Origin: Nocardiopsis algeriensis
Lineage (GTDB): Bacteria; Actinomycetota; Actinomycetes; Streptosporangiales; Streptosporangiaceae
Assembly: GCF_014203695.1 (NCBI RefSeq)
Contig: NZ_JACHJO010000003.1
Span: 253,272 to 317,271, forward strand
DNA: 64,000 nucleotides
Direction: 5' to 3'
Part shown: positions 7,628 through 17,700 of the stretch, in pieces
How the letters are laid out: each line of letters starts with the position of its first letter
Position numbering within the stretch: the first letter of the stretch is position 1
Notes under the pieces: model-generated
What the model was told of the DNA's origin: nothing
Database searches by the model: none
The model's input: only the letters and a program-made list of their open reading frames with translations
Made by a program: the position numbers and the translations under genes

Positions 7628-8701
7628 GTGAGCAGAAGAACCCTGACCGTCGCGGCGGCCTGTCTGGTCGCCGCCCTGGTCGCCGCCCTCGGCATCGCGG
7701 TGGCGCCCCGGGCCCCCGGCCTGTCCGCCGAGGAGACCGGCGACCCCGGACTGCGCGACCGGGCCCGCCCCCTGTTCGCCGACGGAACCTACAACAGGGT
7801 CGGAATCGTCGAGATCGACGGCGACACCACCCGCCACGCCCACTTCGGGGCCGACGAGGGCACCGACTACGAGATCGGATCGGTGACCAAGACCATGACC
7901 GCGCTGCTGCTCGCCGACGCGGTCGAACGCGGCGAGGTCACCGAGGACACCCGCCTCGGCGACCTCCTCGACCTCGACGGCACCCCCGCCGCCGAGGTCA
8001 CCCTGGCCGAGCTCGCCTCCCACCGCTCCGGCCTGCCCCGCCTCTCCCCCCGCCTCCGGGACATGGTGTCCGGCACCTTGGAGGTCTACCGGGGCGGGGA
8101 CCCCTACCGGGTCGGCCCCGACACCCTGCTCGCCCAGGCCGCCGCCGCCGAACTCGACGGCCGGGGCGAGTCCCGGTACTCCAACCTGGGCCACGCACTC
8201 CTGGGCCTGGCCCTGGCCCGGGCGGCCGGGACCGACTACCCCTCCCTGCTGAGAGAGAGGCTCCTCGACCCCCTCGGCATGGACACCACCCTCCTGCCCG
8301 CCACCGAGGACGACCTGCCCGAGGACGCCACCGCCGGCCTCACCGGCCAGGGCCGGACCGCCGCCCCGTGGCTGGCCCGCGCCTACGCCCCCGCGGGCGG
8401 GGTCCGCTCCACACCCGCAGACATGGAGCACTACGCCCGCGCACTGCTCGACGGCACGGCCCCCGGCACGGCGGCCCTGGAGCCGCGCTGGGAGGCACCG
8501 GGCGGCTGCATCGGCTACGCCTGGATGCTCACCGACACCGACGGAACCGACGTGACCTGGCACAACGGAGGCACAGGAGGCTTCAGCGCCATGATCGCCC
8601 TGGACCGGGAGGCCGGCCGCGCGGTGGTCGTGCTCGCCGACACGACCACCGGGGTCGAGGCACAGGCACTGGAACTGCTCACCGGAGAAGAGGCGGCATG
8701 A
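7628..8701 (+). CDS. Beta-lactamase-family serine hydrolase, exported
   Basis: 357-residue penicillin-binding-protein/class C beta-lactamase-fold hydrolase. A signal-like hydrophobic stretch covers residues 5-27. Catalytic motifs: S85-x-x-K88 (SVTK), Y-S-N near residue 184, and HNGGTGGF near residue 312. Such proteins act as D-aminopeptidases, esterases or carboxypeptidases outside the membrane; the substrate here is unknown. GTG 7628 follows CAGGAGGAGAAC. It overlaps the next gene by ATGA, so the two are translationally coupled. Confidence 0.88.
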   Translation: MSRRTLTVAAACLVAALVAALGIAVAPRAPGLSAEETGDPGLRDRARPLFADGTYNRVGIVEIDGDTTRHAHFGADEGTDYEIGSVTKTMTALLLADAVERGEVTEDTRLGDLLDLDGTPAAEVTLAELASHRSGLPRLSPRLRDMVSGTLEVYRGGDPYRVGPDTLLAQAAAAELDGRGESRYSNLGHALLGLALARAAGTDYPSLLRERLLDPLGMDTTLLPATEDDLPEDATAGLTGQGRTAAPWLARAYAPAGGVRSTPADMEHYARALLDGTAPGTAALEPRWEAPGGCIGYAWMLTDTDGTDVTWHNGGTGGFSAMIALDREAGRAVVVLADTTTGVEAQALELLTGEEAA

Positions 8702-9075
8702 CCACGACAGCCATCGCCTGGACCGTCGGCACGGTCCTCGCCCTGATCTGGGCCCTTCCCGCAGGAAAACTCCTCCTGCTCTCCCTGCGCGGGCCCTCCG
8801 GCCTCGCGGACCGCTGGGACGCGCTCGCCCGGCTGTTCGAGACCGGCTTCCTCATGGCCGTCTCCCTGGCGGTGGTCGTGTGGACGGTCTTCCCCGTCGC
8901 CGTGTGGTACGTGCTCACCGCGCTGACGGCCGCCGCCGCGGGCGCCGCCGTGCTGCGCCTGCCCGACCTGCCCGCGCGCGCCGACGACGCCAAGGCCTCC
9001 CGGCGGCGCCTCTCCGCCCTCGGGAACCTGGCGCTCCTGGCCGGATTCACCGCCCTGATCGCGGTGGTGCCCTGA
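8698..9075 (+). CDS. Small hydrophobic membrane protein coupled to serine hydrolase
   Basis: 125-residue predicted membrane protein with about four helices: residues 5-30, 45-68, 70-88 and 105-124. No family recognised. ATG 8698 overlaps the hydrolase stop (ATGA), so it is made with the hydrolase and may anchor or assist it. After it comes a 200-bp gap without a clear gene, then the histidine-kinase-like gene. Confidence 0.75.
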   Translation: MTTTAIAWTVGTVLALIWALPAGKLLLLSLRGPSGLADRWDALARLFETGFLMAVSLAVVVWTVFPVAVWYVLTALTAAAAGAAVLRLPDLPARADDAKASRRRLSALGNLALLAGFTALIAVVP

Positions 9076-9278
9076 TTCCTTTCCGCGCCGGGAGAATTCG
9101 GGAGAAAACTGCCGATCTCTCCGTACGGCCCCCGCCGCGAATTGCCGTGGACTAACGTGAACCCCGTCCACCTGCGCTTTTCCCTGAACGGGTGGCATCC
9201 CTCTCCCGAAATCCTGCCGCCGGGCAGCGGGGAGCGCATCCCGCTGTTCCACGGACACCACCCGCGAGGATCTGCGCC

Positions 9279-10682
9279 ATGCCAGTACACGAGCCGTCCA
9301 GAAACCGGACCGGGCCGGGGCGGCAGGCCGCCACCGCACTTCTCACCGTGACCGCGCCGGTCTCCCTGGCCTGCGCGTGGACCGCGGCCGTCGCACCGGT
9401 CCAGGACCGGCCGGTCCTGGCCGCCGTCACCGGGGCCCTCGCCCTCGCCCTGTGCGCGGCGGGCGCCGTCACCGCCTACCGCGCGGGCGCGGCCCGAGGC
9501 GCCCGCGAACACGGCGGACGGACCGGCGACCGCACCCTCGAACAAGAGGTCGGACTGCTCACCGACCACCTCCTGCCCGCCCTCGTCGAGGGGGCCCGCG
9601 GCGGGCGCTCCCTCGACGAGGTCCTCGCCGAGCAGCCCCGGCCCGGACACCCCGCCCTCGACCGCCTGGCCCGCGCCCTCGGCACCGAACTCCTGGCCGC
9701 CGGAGAACGGGCCGTCCGCATCGAGCAGCAGGTCGCCGACCTGGACCGCTTCTGGCTTCCCCTCGTCACCGCCCGGATCCGAGAAGACCGCGTCAGCGCC
9801 CCCGAGCGCCTGGCGGCCGAGTACCCCGAGGTCCACGACACGGTCGCCTCCCTGCGCGAACACCTCCAGGAGGAACTCGTGGCGGCCGACCGCCGCGCCG
9901 GCACGGCCGCGGCCGCCGCGGCGGTCCTCGGCAGCCGCATCCGCTCCGGCCTCCCCCCGGGGCCGGACACCGCCCGCGCCGCCCACCTCGCCGACAACCT
10001 CCTCACCCTCGCCGAGGGCCGCGCCACCCGCCGCCGCACCCGGCCCGTACCGGTCCGGGACCTCCTGCGCGACGCCGCCCACAGGATCGGCGACGCGCAC
10101 CGGGTGCGCCACCGCGCCCCGGACGGCGCGCTGGTCGACGGCCACGCCGCCGAGGCCCTCACCCAGGTCCTCGCCGAACTGCTCGACAACGCCCTGCGCT
10201 TCTCCGACCCCGGCAGCGAGGTCCACGTTCTCGCCGCGGAGGACGAGCACACCGGCCTGACCGTCTCCGTCGAGGACAGCGGACCCGGGCTGCGGCGCAG
10301 CGAGCACGAACGCGCCCAGCGGCTGCTCGCCGAACCCCCCGGCCTGGCCTCGCTGGAGGACGAGCGCACCGGTCTGGCCGTCGTCGCCCGCCTCGCGGAC
10401 CGGCACGGCCTGACCGTGGACCTCCGGCCCTCGCCCCTGGGCGGCACCAGCGCGTCCGTCCTCGTCCCGCCGCATCTGATCATCCGTGAGCACACGCAGC
10501 AGACCCGGTCCCGTCGGCACCGCGCCGCCGTCCCGCCCACGGCCGCGCCTTCGCCGGTTCCGCGGTTCATGTCCCCGCCCCTTCCCCCGCCCGCCCCTCC
10601 GGCGGTCGCCCCGGCCGCACCTCTCTCCGTGCCCTCGGCGGCCGCCCCGGCCTTCGCGCCCGTGTGCGAGGACACCGCGTGA
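9279..10682 (+). CDS. Conservon-type (CvnA-like) sensor histidine kinase-like protein
   Basis: 467-residue membrane protein. Two hydrophobic segments lie at about residues 18-68, then a cytoplasmic helical region, then a HATPase domain with an N-box-like LAELLDNALRFSD (about residue 300) and G1 box VEDSGPGL (about 330). A Pro/Ala-rich tail covers the last 60 residues. No clear phospho-accepting H-box is visible, as in the CvnA proteins of Streptomyces conservons. ATG 9279 follows GCGAGGA. The stop overlaps the P450 start (GTGA). Unlike full conservons, no Roadblock, DUF742 or GTPase gene lies between. Confidence 0.8.
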   Translation: MPVHEPSRNRTGPGRQAATALLTVTAPVSLACAWTAAVAPVQDRPVLAAVTGALALALCAAGAVTAYRAGAARGAREHGGRTGDRTLEQEVGLLTDHLLPALVEGARGGRSLDEVLAEQPRPGHPALDRLARALGTELLAAGERAVRIEQQVADLDRFWLPLVTARIREDRVSAPERLAAEYPEVHDTVASLREHLQEELVAADRRAGTAAAAAAVLGSRIRSGLPPGPDTARAAHLADNLLTLAEGRATRRRTRPVPVRDLLRDAAHRIGDAHRVRHRAPDGALVDGHAAEALTQVLAELLDNALRFSDPGSEVHVLAAEDEHTGLTVSVEDSGPGLRRSEHERAQRLLAEPPGLASLEDERTGLAVVARLADRHGLTVDLRPSPLGGTSASVLVPPHLIIREHTQQTRSRRHRAAVPPTAAPSPVPRFMSPPLPPPAPPAVAPAAPLSVPSAAAPAFAPVCEDTA

Positions 10683-11923
10683 GTGCGGCCCCGGCCGGTC
10701 CGTCCCGGCCCGGCCCCGCCGGCGCACTCGTCTTCCACGGGCCCGACGTGGCCGGGAACCCCGCCGCCTTCTGCACCAGGGCGCGCAGCCTGGGCCCGGT
10801 GGCGCCGATCCTCCTGGAGGGCGATGTCCCCGCATGGTTCGTCACCGGCTACCGGGAGGTCCACCGGGTTCTGGGCCGACCCGCGTGGTTCACCCGCGAC
10901 CCCCGCGTCTGGAACCGGCGGGGCCGGGCGGGCGCGGACCGGCCGCCGACGCCCCATCCGCTGTGGACACAGCCGCCGGCCGAGGAACCCGAGCGCCGCC
11001 GCCGCGCGGAGGCGCTCGGCGACGCACTGGCCGCCACCTGCTGGAGCGACCTGCGCTCCCTGTCCCTGCGGGTGGCCGACCGGCTGATCGACACCCTCGC
11101 CCCCCGGGGCCGGGCCGACCTCGCCACGCAGTACGCCCACCTCGTCCCCGCCGGGGTGTTCGTGCGGCTCTACGGGCTTCCCGAGGGCCACGCCGGCCCC
11201 CTGGTCCGCGAGGCCGCCCAGGTCATGGACGGGTCGAAGGACGCGGCGGCCGCCCACCGCCGCATCCGCTCCCTGGTGGAGACCCTGGTCGCCGACCGCC
11301 GGAAGCGCCCCCGCCACGACGTACCCTCCCGCCTGCTCGCCCACCCGTACGGCCTCACGGACCCCGAGGTGATCGCGGATCTCACCTCGGTCCTGGCCAC
11401 GGCGCCGACGGCGACGGGGGACTGGGTCTCGGGCACGCTGCGGTTGCTCCTGGCGGACCGCTCACGCGCGGCGGACCTGGCCGCCGGCCGCAGCACCGTC
11501 TCCCAGGTCCTGGACGAGGTGCTGTGGCACCACACCCCCGTGCAGAACCTCCTCGGCCGCTTCGCGGTCCAGGACTGCGAGCTGGGCGGGCGCCGCATCG
11601 GCAGAGGGGACCTGCTCGTCCTGGGCCTGGCCGCGGCCAACACCGACCCCCTCCTGGCCCCGGAGGCCGGCCGCGCCCACGCCAGCCGCGCCCACGTATC
11701 GTTCGGCCGCACCGGGCACGGCTGCCCCCCTCCGGCCCCCGCCATGGCCGGCACGGTCGCCGCCGCCGCGGTGGAGGCCCTGATGGACCGGCTGCCCGAC
11801 CTGCGGCCCGCCGGAGAACTGCGCTGGCGCCCCTCGCCGTGGACGCGCGGCCCCGGCTCCCTCCCCGTGCACTTCACCCCGGTGCGAGGCGTGCCCGTGG
11901 TGATCGCCCCGCCCCGCACATGA
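10679..11923 (+). CDS. Cytochrome P450, CYP157-like, without the ExxR motif
   Basis: 414-residue P450-fold protein. The heme-ligand loop is kept as SFGRTGHGC with Cys near residue 349, but followed by PPPAPAMA rather than the usual G-x-x-LAR. The K-helix, normally E-x-x-R, reads DEVLWHHTPVQN, with Trp in place of Arg. CYP157 P450s of actinomycete conservons are known to lack ExxR and have a Trp there, so this assignment fits. Two of the usual I-helix landmark residues are also unclear (ATAPTATGDW). GTG 10679 has GAGGA six bases upstream and overlaps the kinase stop. Role unknown; probably redox or signalling with the kinase. Confidence 0.85.
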   Translation: MSAAPAGPSRPGPAGALVFHGPDVAGNPAAFCTRARSLGPVAPILLEGDVPAWFVTGYREVHRVLGRPAWFTRDPRVWNRRGRAGADRPPTPHPLWTQPPAEEPERRRRAEALGDALAATCWSDLRSLSLRVADRLIDTLAPRGRADLATQYAHLVPAGVFVRLYGLPEGHAGPLVREAAQVMDGSKDAAAAHRRIRSLVETLVADRRKRPRHDVPSRLLAHPYGLTDPEVIADLTSVLATAPTATGDWVSGTLRLLLADRSRAADLAAGRSTVSQVLDEVLWHHTPVQNLLGRFAVQDCELGGRRIGRGDLLVLGLAAANTDPLLAPEAGRAHASRAHVSFGRTGHGCPPPAPAMAGTVAAAAVEALMDRLPDLRPAGELRWRPSPWTRGPGSLPVHFTPVRGVPVVIAPPRT

Positions 11924-11927
11924 CGGT

Positions 11928-11951
11928 GGCGCCCGCCCCGGGACGGGCGCC
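11928..11951. terminator. Hairpin terminator after the P450
   Basis: Perfect 8-bp stem GGCGCCCG/CGGGCGCC with an 8-nt loop, four bases after the P450 stop and before the convergent gene end. Confidence 0.55.
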
Positions 11952-11988
11952 GACCGCGGCGGGAGGTGCCCGCGGAGCCGGGCGGGAA

Positions 11989-13071
11989 TCAACCGCCCAG
12001 GGGAGCGGCGGGTTCTCCGACCTCCTCCACCAGGCCGTACTCCTCGAAGGCGATCCAGTTCTCCCCCAGGTGCCTGCTGAGCAGCTCCCCCGTGCGGGCG
12101 TCCATGATCCAGTAGTGGCTGCTCTCCCCGTCCTCGCCGACGCGGCCGGGCACCTCCACCTTGATTCCGGTACGGCCGAGCGGGTCGACGGCCTCTCCGG
12201 CCAGCCGCATGCCGTCGATGCCGGCGAGGATCTCGTAGTAGGCGGCCCGGGTGTCGGCCGGAAGGTACAGGGTGACCGTGATCGGGGCCGCCCAGACGAG
12301 GAACTCGTCGAAGTCCTCCTCCGCGAGATCGGAGCCGCTGCCGCTGTACTCCCTGCGCCGCTCGCGCAGCAGGTCCTCCAGCTCCCCGGGCTCACCGGGC
12401 AGCTCCAGCAGCTCGTCCGCCGCCAGCCCCGACACGAAGTCGATGTTCCCCGACGCCCTGTTGCTCCTGGGCTCTTCGCACACCAGCGGGGGAGAGCCGT
12501 CGCGCTCCCAGGCCGCGCGGTCCTCCTCGGTGGGAAAGTGCTCCTCGGCGTCCAGGCAGTAGTTGCCGAGGGTCGAGGGTTCGGTGGTGGAGGCGGTCCA
12601 CCACGCCTCCTCCACGAACTGCTGGTGGGCCTCGAAGCCGTCACCCCAGAAGGAGGCGGACTGGTACTGGTGGCTGCGCACGTACCAGATGTCGCCCTCC
12701 TGCGGGTCCTCGCCCTCGGCGGCGGCCGCCGAGGCCGCCATCAGGAACTCGCGCGCATCCGCGTACTGCGGCGGACCACCGCTCTCGGCGGCGGGGGGAG
12801 ACGGGGACTCGACGACCACGCTCGCTGAGGGGGTGAACAGCAGAGCCCCGGCGGCCGCGGCCGACACCGCGGTGAGCACGGCCCCCGACACCATGAGCAG
12901 GTGCCGGAACCGGCCGCGCGCCCCTGCCCGCCCGCTCCCGGCCGCGCCCTGCGTGCGGGCCCGCTCCAGGACACCCTCCCGGTTCCTGCGGTGGATGCGC
13001 TCCACGTGTTCGTCCACCGCCCTCGGCCTCAGCGCGGCCACGGTCTCCAGCGGATCGGTCTCGTGTCTCAT
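11989..13071 (-). CDS. CU044_5270-like membrane-anchored protein, ECF sigma partner
   Basis: 360-residue protein. A cytoplasmic N-terminus of about 55 basic residues precedes one membrane helix (about residues 57-82) and a large acidic extracytoplasmic domain rich in Glu and Trp (DIWYVRSHQYQSASF). The architecture is that of the actinobacterial CU044_5270 family, whose members sit behind ECF sigma genes. The C-terminal region (RTGIKVEVPG to MDARTGELLSR) is typical of that family. ATG 13071 overlaps the sigma stop (TGATG), so the pair is coupled. Likely a sensor or anti-sigma-like partner; this role is inferred. Confidence 0.8.
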   Translation of the reverse strand: MRHETDPLETVAALRPRAVDEHVERIHRRNREGVLERARTQGAAGSGRAGARGRFRHLLMVSGAVLTAVSAAAAGALLFTPSASVVVESPSPPAAESGGPPQYADAREFLMAASAAAAEGEDPQEGDIWYVRSHQYQSASFWGDGFEAHQQFVEEAWWTASTTEPSTLGNYCLDAEEHFPTEEDRAAWERDGSPPLVCEEPRSNRASGNIDFVSGLAADELLELPGEPGELEDLLRERRREYSGSGSDLAEEDFDEFLVWAAPITVTLYLPADTRAAYYEILAGIDGMRLAGEAVDPLGRTGIKVEVPGRVGEDGESSHYWIMDARTGELLSRHLGENWIAFEEYGLVEEVGEPAAPLGG

Positions 13072-13652
13072 CACACCTCCTGGCGTGCTGCGCGGCGGCC
13101 GGCGACCGGCGACACCGCGTTCTCGCGGTGCGCCGGGGCGGACGTTCTCTCCAGGGACTCCAGCTTCTTGGCCAGGGCCTTGCGGGCCCGGTGCAGACGC
13201 ACCGAGAACGTCGTCGCCGAGCAGCCGACCACCTTTCCCGCCTCGGCGGGGGAGAGCCCGTGCCAGGCGACGAGGACGAGCGCCTCGGTGTGGCGCTCGG
13301 GCAGCTGGGCCAGCGCGGCCACCGCGGCCTCGCGCGCCACGACGTGCTCCGCCACGTCCCACTCCTGCTGGTCCCTGTGGTCGCTGAGCACGGCCAGCCG
13401 CTGCTCCAGCAGGTTCCTGCGCATCTGAGCCCCGTACTGCTTGCGCAGCAGGTTGCGTGCCACACCCAGCAGCCAGGGCAGCGGCGGGTCCGGCAGGGAG
13501 GACAGCTTGCGCCAGGCGATCAGGAACGTCTCGCCGGCCACCTCCTCCGCCGCGGACTCCTCGGCGCGCAGCAGACAGAACGCCAGCACCCTGGCGTGGT
13601 ATCTGTCGTAGAGGTCCGCCAGTCGGTCGGCGGAAGACCTCTCGGCCTCCAT
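13071..13652 (-). CDS. ECF-type RNA polymerase sigma factor
   Basis: 193-residue sigma-70 family factor. Region 2 occupies residues 10-75 (LYDRYHARVLAFCLLRAE, then ETFLIAWRKL). Region 4 occupies about 105-165, with QLPERHTEALVLVAWHGLSP and a helix-turn-helix SPAEAGKVVGCSATTFSVRL. ATG 13652 follows GAGGAG. It overlaps the gene for a one-helix membrane protein, the usual sigma/anti-sigma arrangement. Target promoters cannot be deduced from the window. Confidence 0.92.
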   Translation of the reverse strand: MEAERSSADRLADLYDRYHARVLAFCLLRAEESAAEEVAGETFLIAWRKLSSLPDPPLPWLLGVARNLLRKQYGAQMRRNLLEQRLAVLSDHRDQQEWDVAEHVVAREAAVAALAQLPERHTEALVLVAWHGLSPAEAGKVVGCSATTFSVRLHRARKALAKKLESLERTSAPAHRENAVSPVAGRRAARQEV

Positions 13653-13712
13653 GGAACTCCTCGGGCGTCGTCTCGCTTCCTGTGGAGGTAGTCCCGGGCC
13701 GGGGTGCGTTTC

Positions 13713-14579
13713 TTACGGCACCGGCGTGATTTTCCCCGAAACCGGAGCCGGAGCGGCGGCGCCGTAGGAGCGGGCCAGGGCGGTGAGCACCTGGGAGCAG
13801 CCGCCGTCGACGGTGAGCGCGGCCATCGCGTCCCCCCGGGTGGCGCCGCGGTTGACGATCACCACGGGCTTGCCCTGGCCGGCCGCGCTCTTGACGAACC
13901 TGCGCCCGCTCAGCACCGTCAGCGAGGAACCCGCCACCAGGAGGGCGGAGGCCTCCTCGACGAGCCGGTGGCACCGGAGCACCCGCTCCTTGGGCACGTT
14001 CTCGCCGAAATAGACGATGTCGGGCTTGAGCATGCCGCCGCAGGAGGCGCAGTCGGCCGGCCGGAAACCCTCGGTGGACGCCAGGACGGCGTCGGCGTCC
14101 GGAGCGACCTCGACGTCGTCCACCTCGTCGGCGAAGTCCGGGTTGAGCGCGGTCAGCCGCTCGGCCAGCGCCGCACGCGGGATCACCTCGCCGCAGCCCA
14201 GGCACACCACCCGGTCGTAGCGGCCGTGCAGGTCGACCACCCGGCGGCTGCCCGCCGCCTGGTGCAGGGCGTCGACGTTCTGGGTGACGACGGCGGAGAC
14301 CACCCCCGCCGCCTCCAGCGACGCCAGCGCGCGGTGCCCGTCGTTGGGGCGGGTCCGGTGCACGTGCCGCCAGCCCACGTGGTTGCGGGCCCAGTAGTGG
14401 CGCCGGAAGGCGGCGTCGCCGACGAACTGCTGATAGGTCATGGGCGTGCGCGGAGGCGAGTCCGGCCCCCGGTAGTCGGGGATGCCCGAATCGGTGGAGA
14501 TCCCGGCGCCGGTGAGCACCAGCACCGGACCGTCCCCGAGCACCTCCCGCACCGCGTCCGCGTCGAACGTGTCGGTCAT
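13713..14579 (-). CDS. NAD-dependent protein deacylase (sirtuin, SIR2 family)
   Basis: 288-residue sirtuin removing acyl groups from lysines with NAD. Intact signatures: LTGAGISTDSGIPDYRG (residues about 22-38), TQNVDALH near 99-106, catalytic His in DLHGRYDRVVC, two Cys pairs (CLGCG and CASCGG) for zinc, and VAGSSLTV. Length and class resemble bacterial CobB-type or class II enzymes. ATG 14579. A 60-bp gap leads to the ECF sigma gene downstream; 151 empty bases separate it from the ATPase gene upstream. Nothing suggests the N-terminal fusion seen in anti-phage SIR2 proteins. Confidence 0.92.
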   Translation of the reverse strand: MTDTFDADAVREVLGDGPVLVLTGAGISTDSGIPDYRGPDSPPRTPMTYQQFVGDAAFRRHYWARNHVGWRHVHRTRPNDGHRALASLEAAGVVSAVVTQNVDALHQAAGSRRVVDLHGRYDRVVCLGCGEVIPRAALAERLTALNPDFADEVDDVEVAPDADAVLASTEGFRPADCASCGGMLKPDIVYFGENVPKERVLRCHRLVEEASALLVAGSSLTVLSGRRFVKSAAGQGKPVVIVNRGATRGDAMAALTVDGGCSQVLTALARSYGAAAPAPVSGKITPVP

Positions 14580-14730
14580 GATCCGAGGTTATGCGCCCGC
14601 GGCGACCGGGCCGCGCCTGCGGCCGGCCGCCCCCGACCGGACGCGACCCCGACGGGCGGCCGCCCCGGGAGTGCCCGGAGAGGCCGCCCGGCCGCAGCGG
14701 TCCGGGCCGCACGGTCCGAGGGAGCGGGCC

Positions 14731-17700
14731 CTACGCCGTCCCCGCCACCGGCGGCGGGTCGAAGCGCGGCAGCGTGTGCACGTGGGAGCGGTCCGGCAGC
14801 GTCTCGCGGGCCAGGTCGGCGAGATGGCCGTGGTGGGTGAAGACCACCACCTGGAACCTGTCGGCCATGCCGCCCAGCACCCGCAGCGCCGCCTCGGAGC
14901 GCTCGTCGTCGAAGGCCAGGAACACGTCGTCGACCACGAACGGCATCGTCCTGCCCGCCTCGGCGTAGCGTTCCAGCGAGGCCAGGCGCAGCGCCAGGTA
15001 CAGCTGGTCGGCGGTGCCCTCGCTCAGCGAGGCGACCTCCTCCAGCTGCCCGGTGCGGCGCACCACGCGCAGCAGGTGGTTGCCGCGCTCGTCGGTGTCG
15101 GGGCTCAACCCGGTGAACCGCTCCAGGGTCAGGAACGAGAACAGCTCCTGGGCGCGCAGCAGCACCGGGTCCTGGTTGCGCTGCCGGTAGTCCTCCACCT
15201 GCGCGGACAGGATCTCGCGGGCGAAGGCCAGCCTCATGTACTCGGCCGTCTGCTCCTCGATCTCGGCGCCGACCGCCGCCAGCTCCTCGGCGATCTCGGC
15301 GGCACGCGCCGATCCGTCCACGCGCTCGAACTCGCTCCGGGCCCGCGCGCTGCGCTCCCGGGCCGGCCCCCGTTCCCCGTCGAGCTCCTCCCGGCGCAGC
15401 TCCGCCTCCCGCACCCGGCGGTCGACCTCGGCGTCGTCCAGGCCCCGGGCCTCCTCCTCCAACCGGGCGAGGTCGCCCTCGCGGGCGAGCTTCTGCTCCA
15501 GGGTGCGCAGCTGCCGCTCCAGGTCCGCGACCTGCTCGGTACGTTCGATCGCGGCGCGCAGCTGGGCGGTGTCGGCCGCCCCCGCCTCCGCCAGCAGGGC
15601 GTCCAGGCCCTCGGCGACCTGCTCGGACCTGCTGCGGGCCTCGGCCAGCTCGGCCTCGTGCTCGGCGGCGGACTCCTCCAGGCGCGCGAGGTCCTGCTCG
15701 GCCCTGGCGTTGGCCTTGGCCCGCTCGTGCAGGTCCCGCAGGGCCGAGGCGCGCTCCTCCCGGTCCTCGGGCAGGTCCTCGCCGCAGGCGGAGAACACCT
15801 CCGCCAGCTCCCGGTCGAACTCCTCGACCCGGGCCAGGGCCGCCCGGGCCCGCTCCCCGGCCCCGCACGCCTCCTGCCACAGGTCGGCGGCCTGCTCCCG
15901 CAGGTCCAGGTCGGCCCGCACCGACCGCGGCCGGGCCCCGGCGTCGAATCCCGCCTCGGCGACGGCCTCGTCCCACTGCCGCGACCACTCCCGCAGCCCG
16001 TTCTCGGCCGCCTCCAGATCCCGGCGCAGCCGCTCCAGGTCCTGCTCGTGGGTCTGCCGCCGGTGCCGGGCCTCGGTGCGCTCCGCGGCGGCCTTCTCGC
16101 GCCGCTCGAGCTCCTCGCGGGCCAGGGTGCGCAGCTGCGGCAGCAGCACCGCCGGATCGGCGCCGGGGACCAGGACCGGTTCCAGGTCCGTCCCGGTGAG
16201 GAGGGCACCCAGCTGGTCGGCGACGGTACGCGCGGACCGCTCGGCCTCCTCGGCCCGGCCCCGCGCCACCTGCCGCTCCTCGTGGAGGTCGCGCAGGTCG
16301 CGCAGGTGCCGCAGGACCGCGTCGGCCCGGCCGACCTCGGGCGCGGGCACGTCCTCACCGGGCCACAGCGCCTCCCAGGCCCGGTCCAGCCCGGCGCGCT
16401 CGGTCTCCAGCTCCTCCAGGTCCTGCGCGGTGTGGGCCAGCTCCTGCTCCAGCTCCCGCACCCGCGTCTCCCGGGTGAGGCGCTCGGCCACCGCGTCCGC
16501 CTCGCGGCGCAGCCGGTCGGCGACCTCGTCGGCCCGGGCCAGAGCCGCCTCGAACTCCTCGGACAGCCCCTCCTTCCCGGCACGGACGCGCTTCCACAGG
16601 GTGTCGCGCGCCAGCCGCGCCTCGCGCAGGTCGTCCTCGGAGGGCGGGTCCACCCGCGAACGCAGCGCCTCCAGTTCGCCGCGCTCGCGCTCCAGGCCCC
16701 GGAGCGCGCTCCTGTGCTCCTCCCGCTTGGCCTTGGTGCGCGCACGCAGGTCGGTGAGCCGGTCGCGGTGGCCGGCCACCTGGGAGGCGTCCGGCACCAC
16801 CGCCGCCAGCAGGGCCGCGCAGGCCTCGTCGGTATCGGCCCACCGGCCGGCCCACCCGGCCTCCGACAGCGCCGCCTCCAGGCGCGCCGACAGCTCGCCG
16901 GCCTCCTCCCGGGCCTCCCGCAGGGACGCCTCCAGAGAGGCCGGGGCCTCGCCGAGCACGGCCTGGAGGAGCGCGCTGTCCTCGGGTTCGGGCAGGGCCT
17001 CCAGGTCGGCCAGCGCCCGCTCGGCGGCCTCCTCCTTGGCCCGGACCTGGCCGCGCGCGCTCTCCGCGGCGGCCTCCGCAGCGGGAAGCTCCTCGGTGAG
17101 TCCGACGATGCGCTCGCGCACCGGGGCAGCCACCCGCTCGGGCCCCTCCGCCCCCATCTCCCCGGAACCCGCCCGCGCCCACAGCTGCCGGGCCTGCTCG
17201 CGCAGCCGCGCCTCGTCGCGCTCGCCGTCCTCCCAGGCCCGGATGCTCGCGGCGACCCCGGCCAGTTCCGCGACCAGGGCCTCGGCCTCCTCGGCCACCG
17301 CCGACAGGTGCGTGTCCACGTGCACGCCGGCAGCCCGGGCCCGGTCGCGCTCCAGGGCGCTCGCGGCGGTGTCGCGGGCGGTGCGATGGCCCTCCCGGGC
17401 CCGCTCCAGCTCCTCCAACCGGCCGCGCGCGTCCGCCGGGGCGAGCGGGCCCTGCCCGCGCAGGGCCTCCAGGCGTTCCCGCAGGACGTGCCGCTCCCGC
17501 AGGTCGGGCAGCACGCGCGCCAGCCGCTCCCAGCGCCGGTGCTCGCGGTCGGCCTCACCCCACTGCTGATCCAGCTCGTCCGCCCGCTTTTCGGCGATTT
17601 CGGCCTCCCGGTGCAGGGACTCGAAGGCCTCCGCGGAGGTCTGGGCCCGCTTGAGCTCCTCACCCAGCTCCTTGCGTCGCCGCAGCAGCCGGTTGAGGGA

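Noticed and set aside
10486-12828. A 780-codon plus-strand frame across the P450 and its convergent neighbour
   Set aside because: Overlaps two well-supported genes in other frames and reads Arg/Pro-rich noise.
13713-14579. SIR2 anti-phage defence effector
   Set aside because: Length and motifs are those of a stand-alone deacylase, with complete zinc Cys pairs and no fused or adjacent defence domain.
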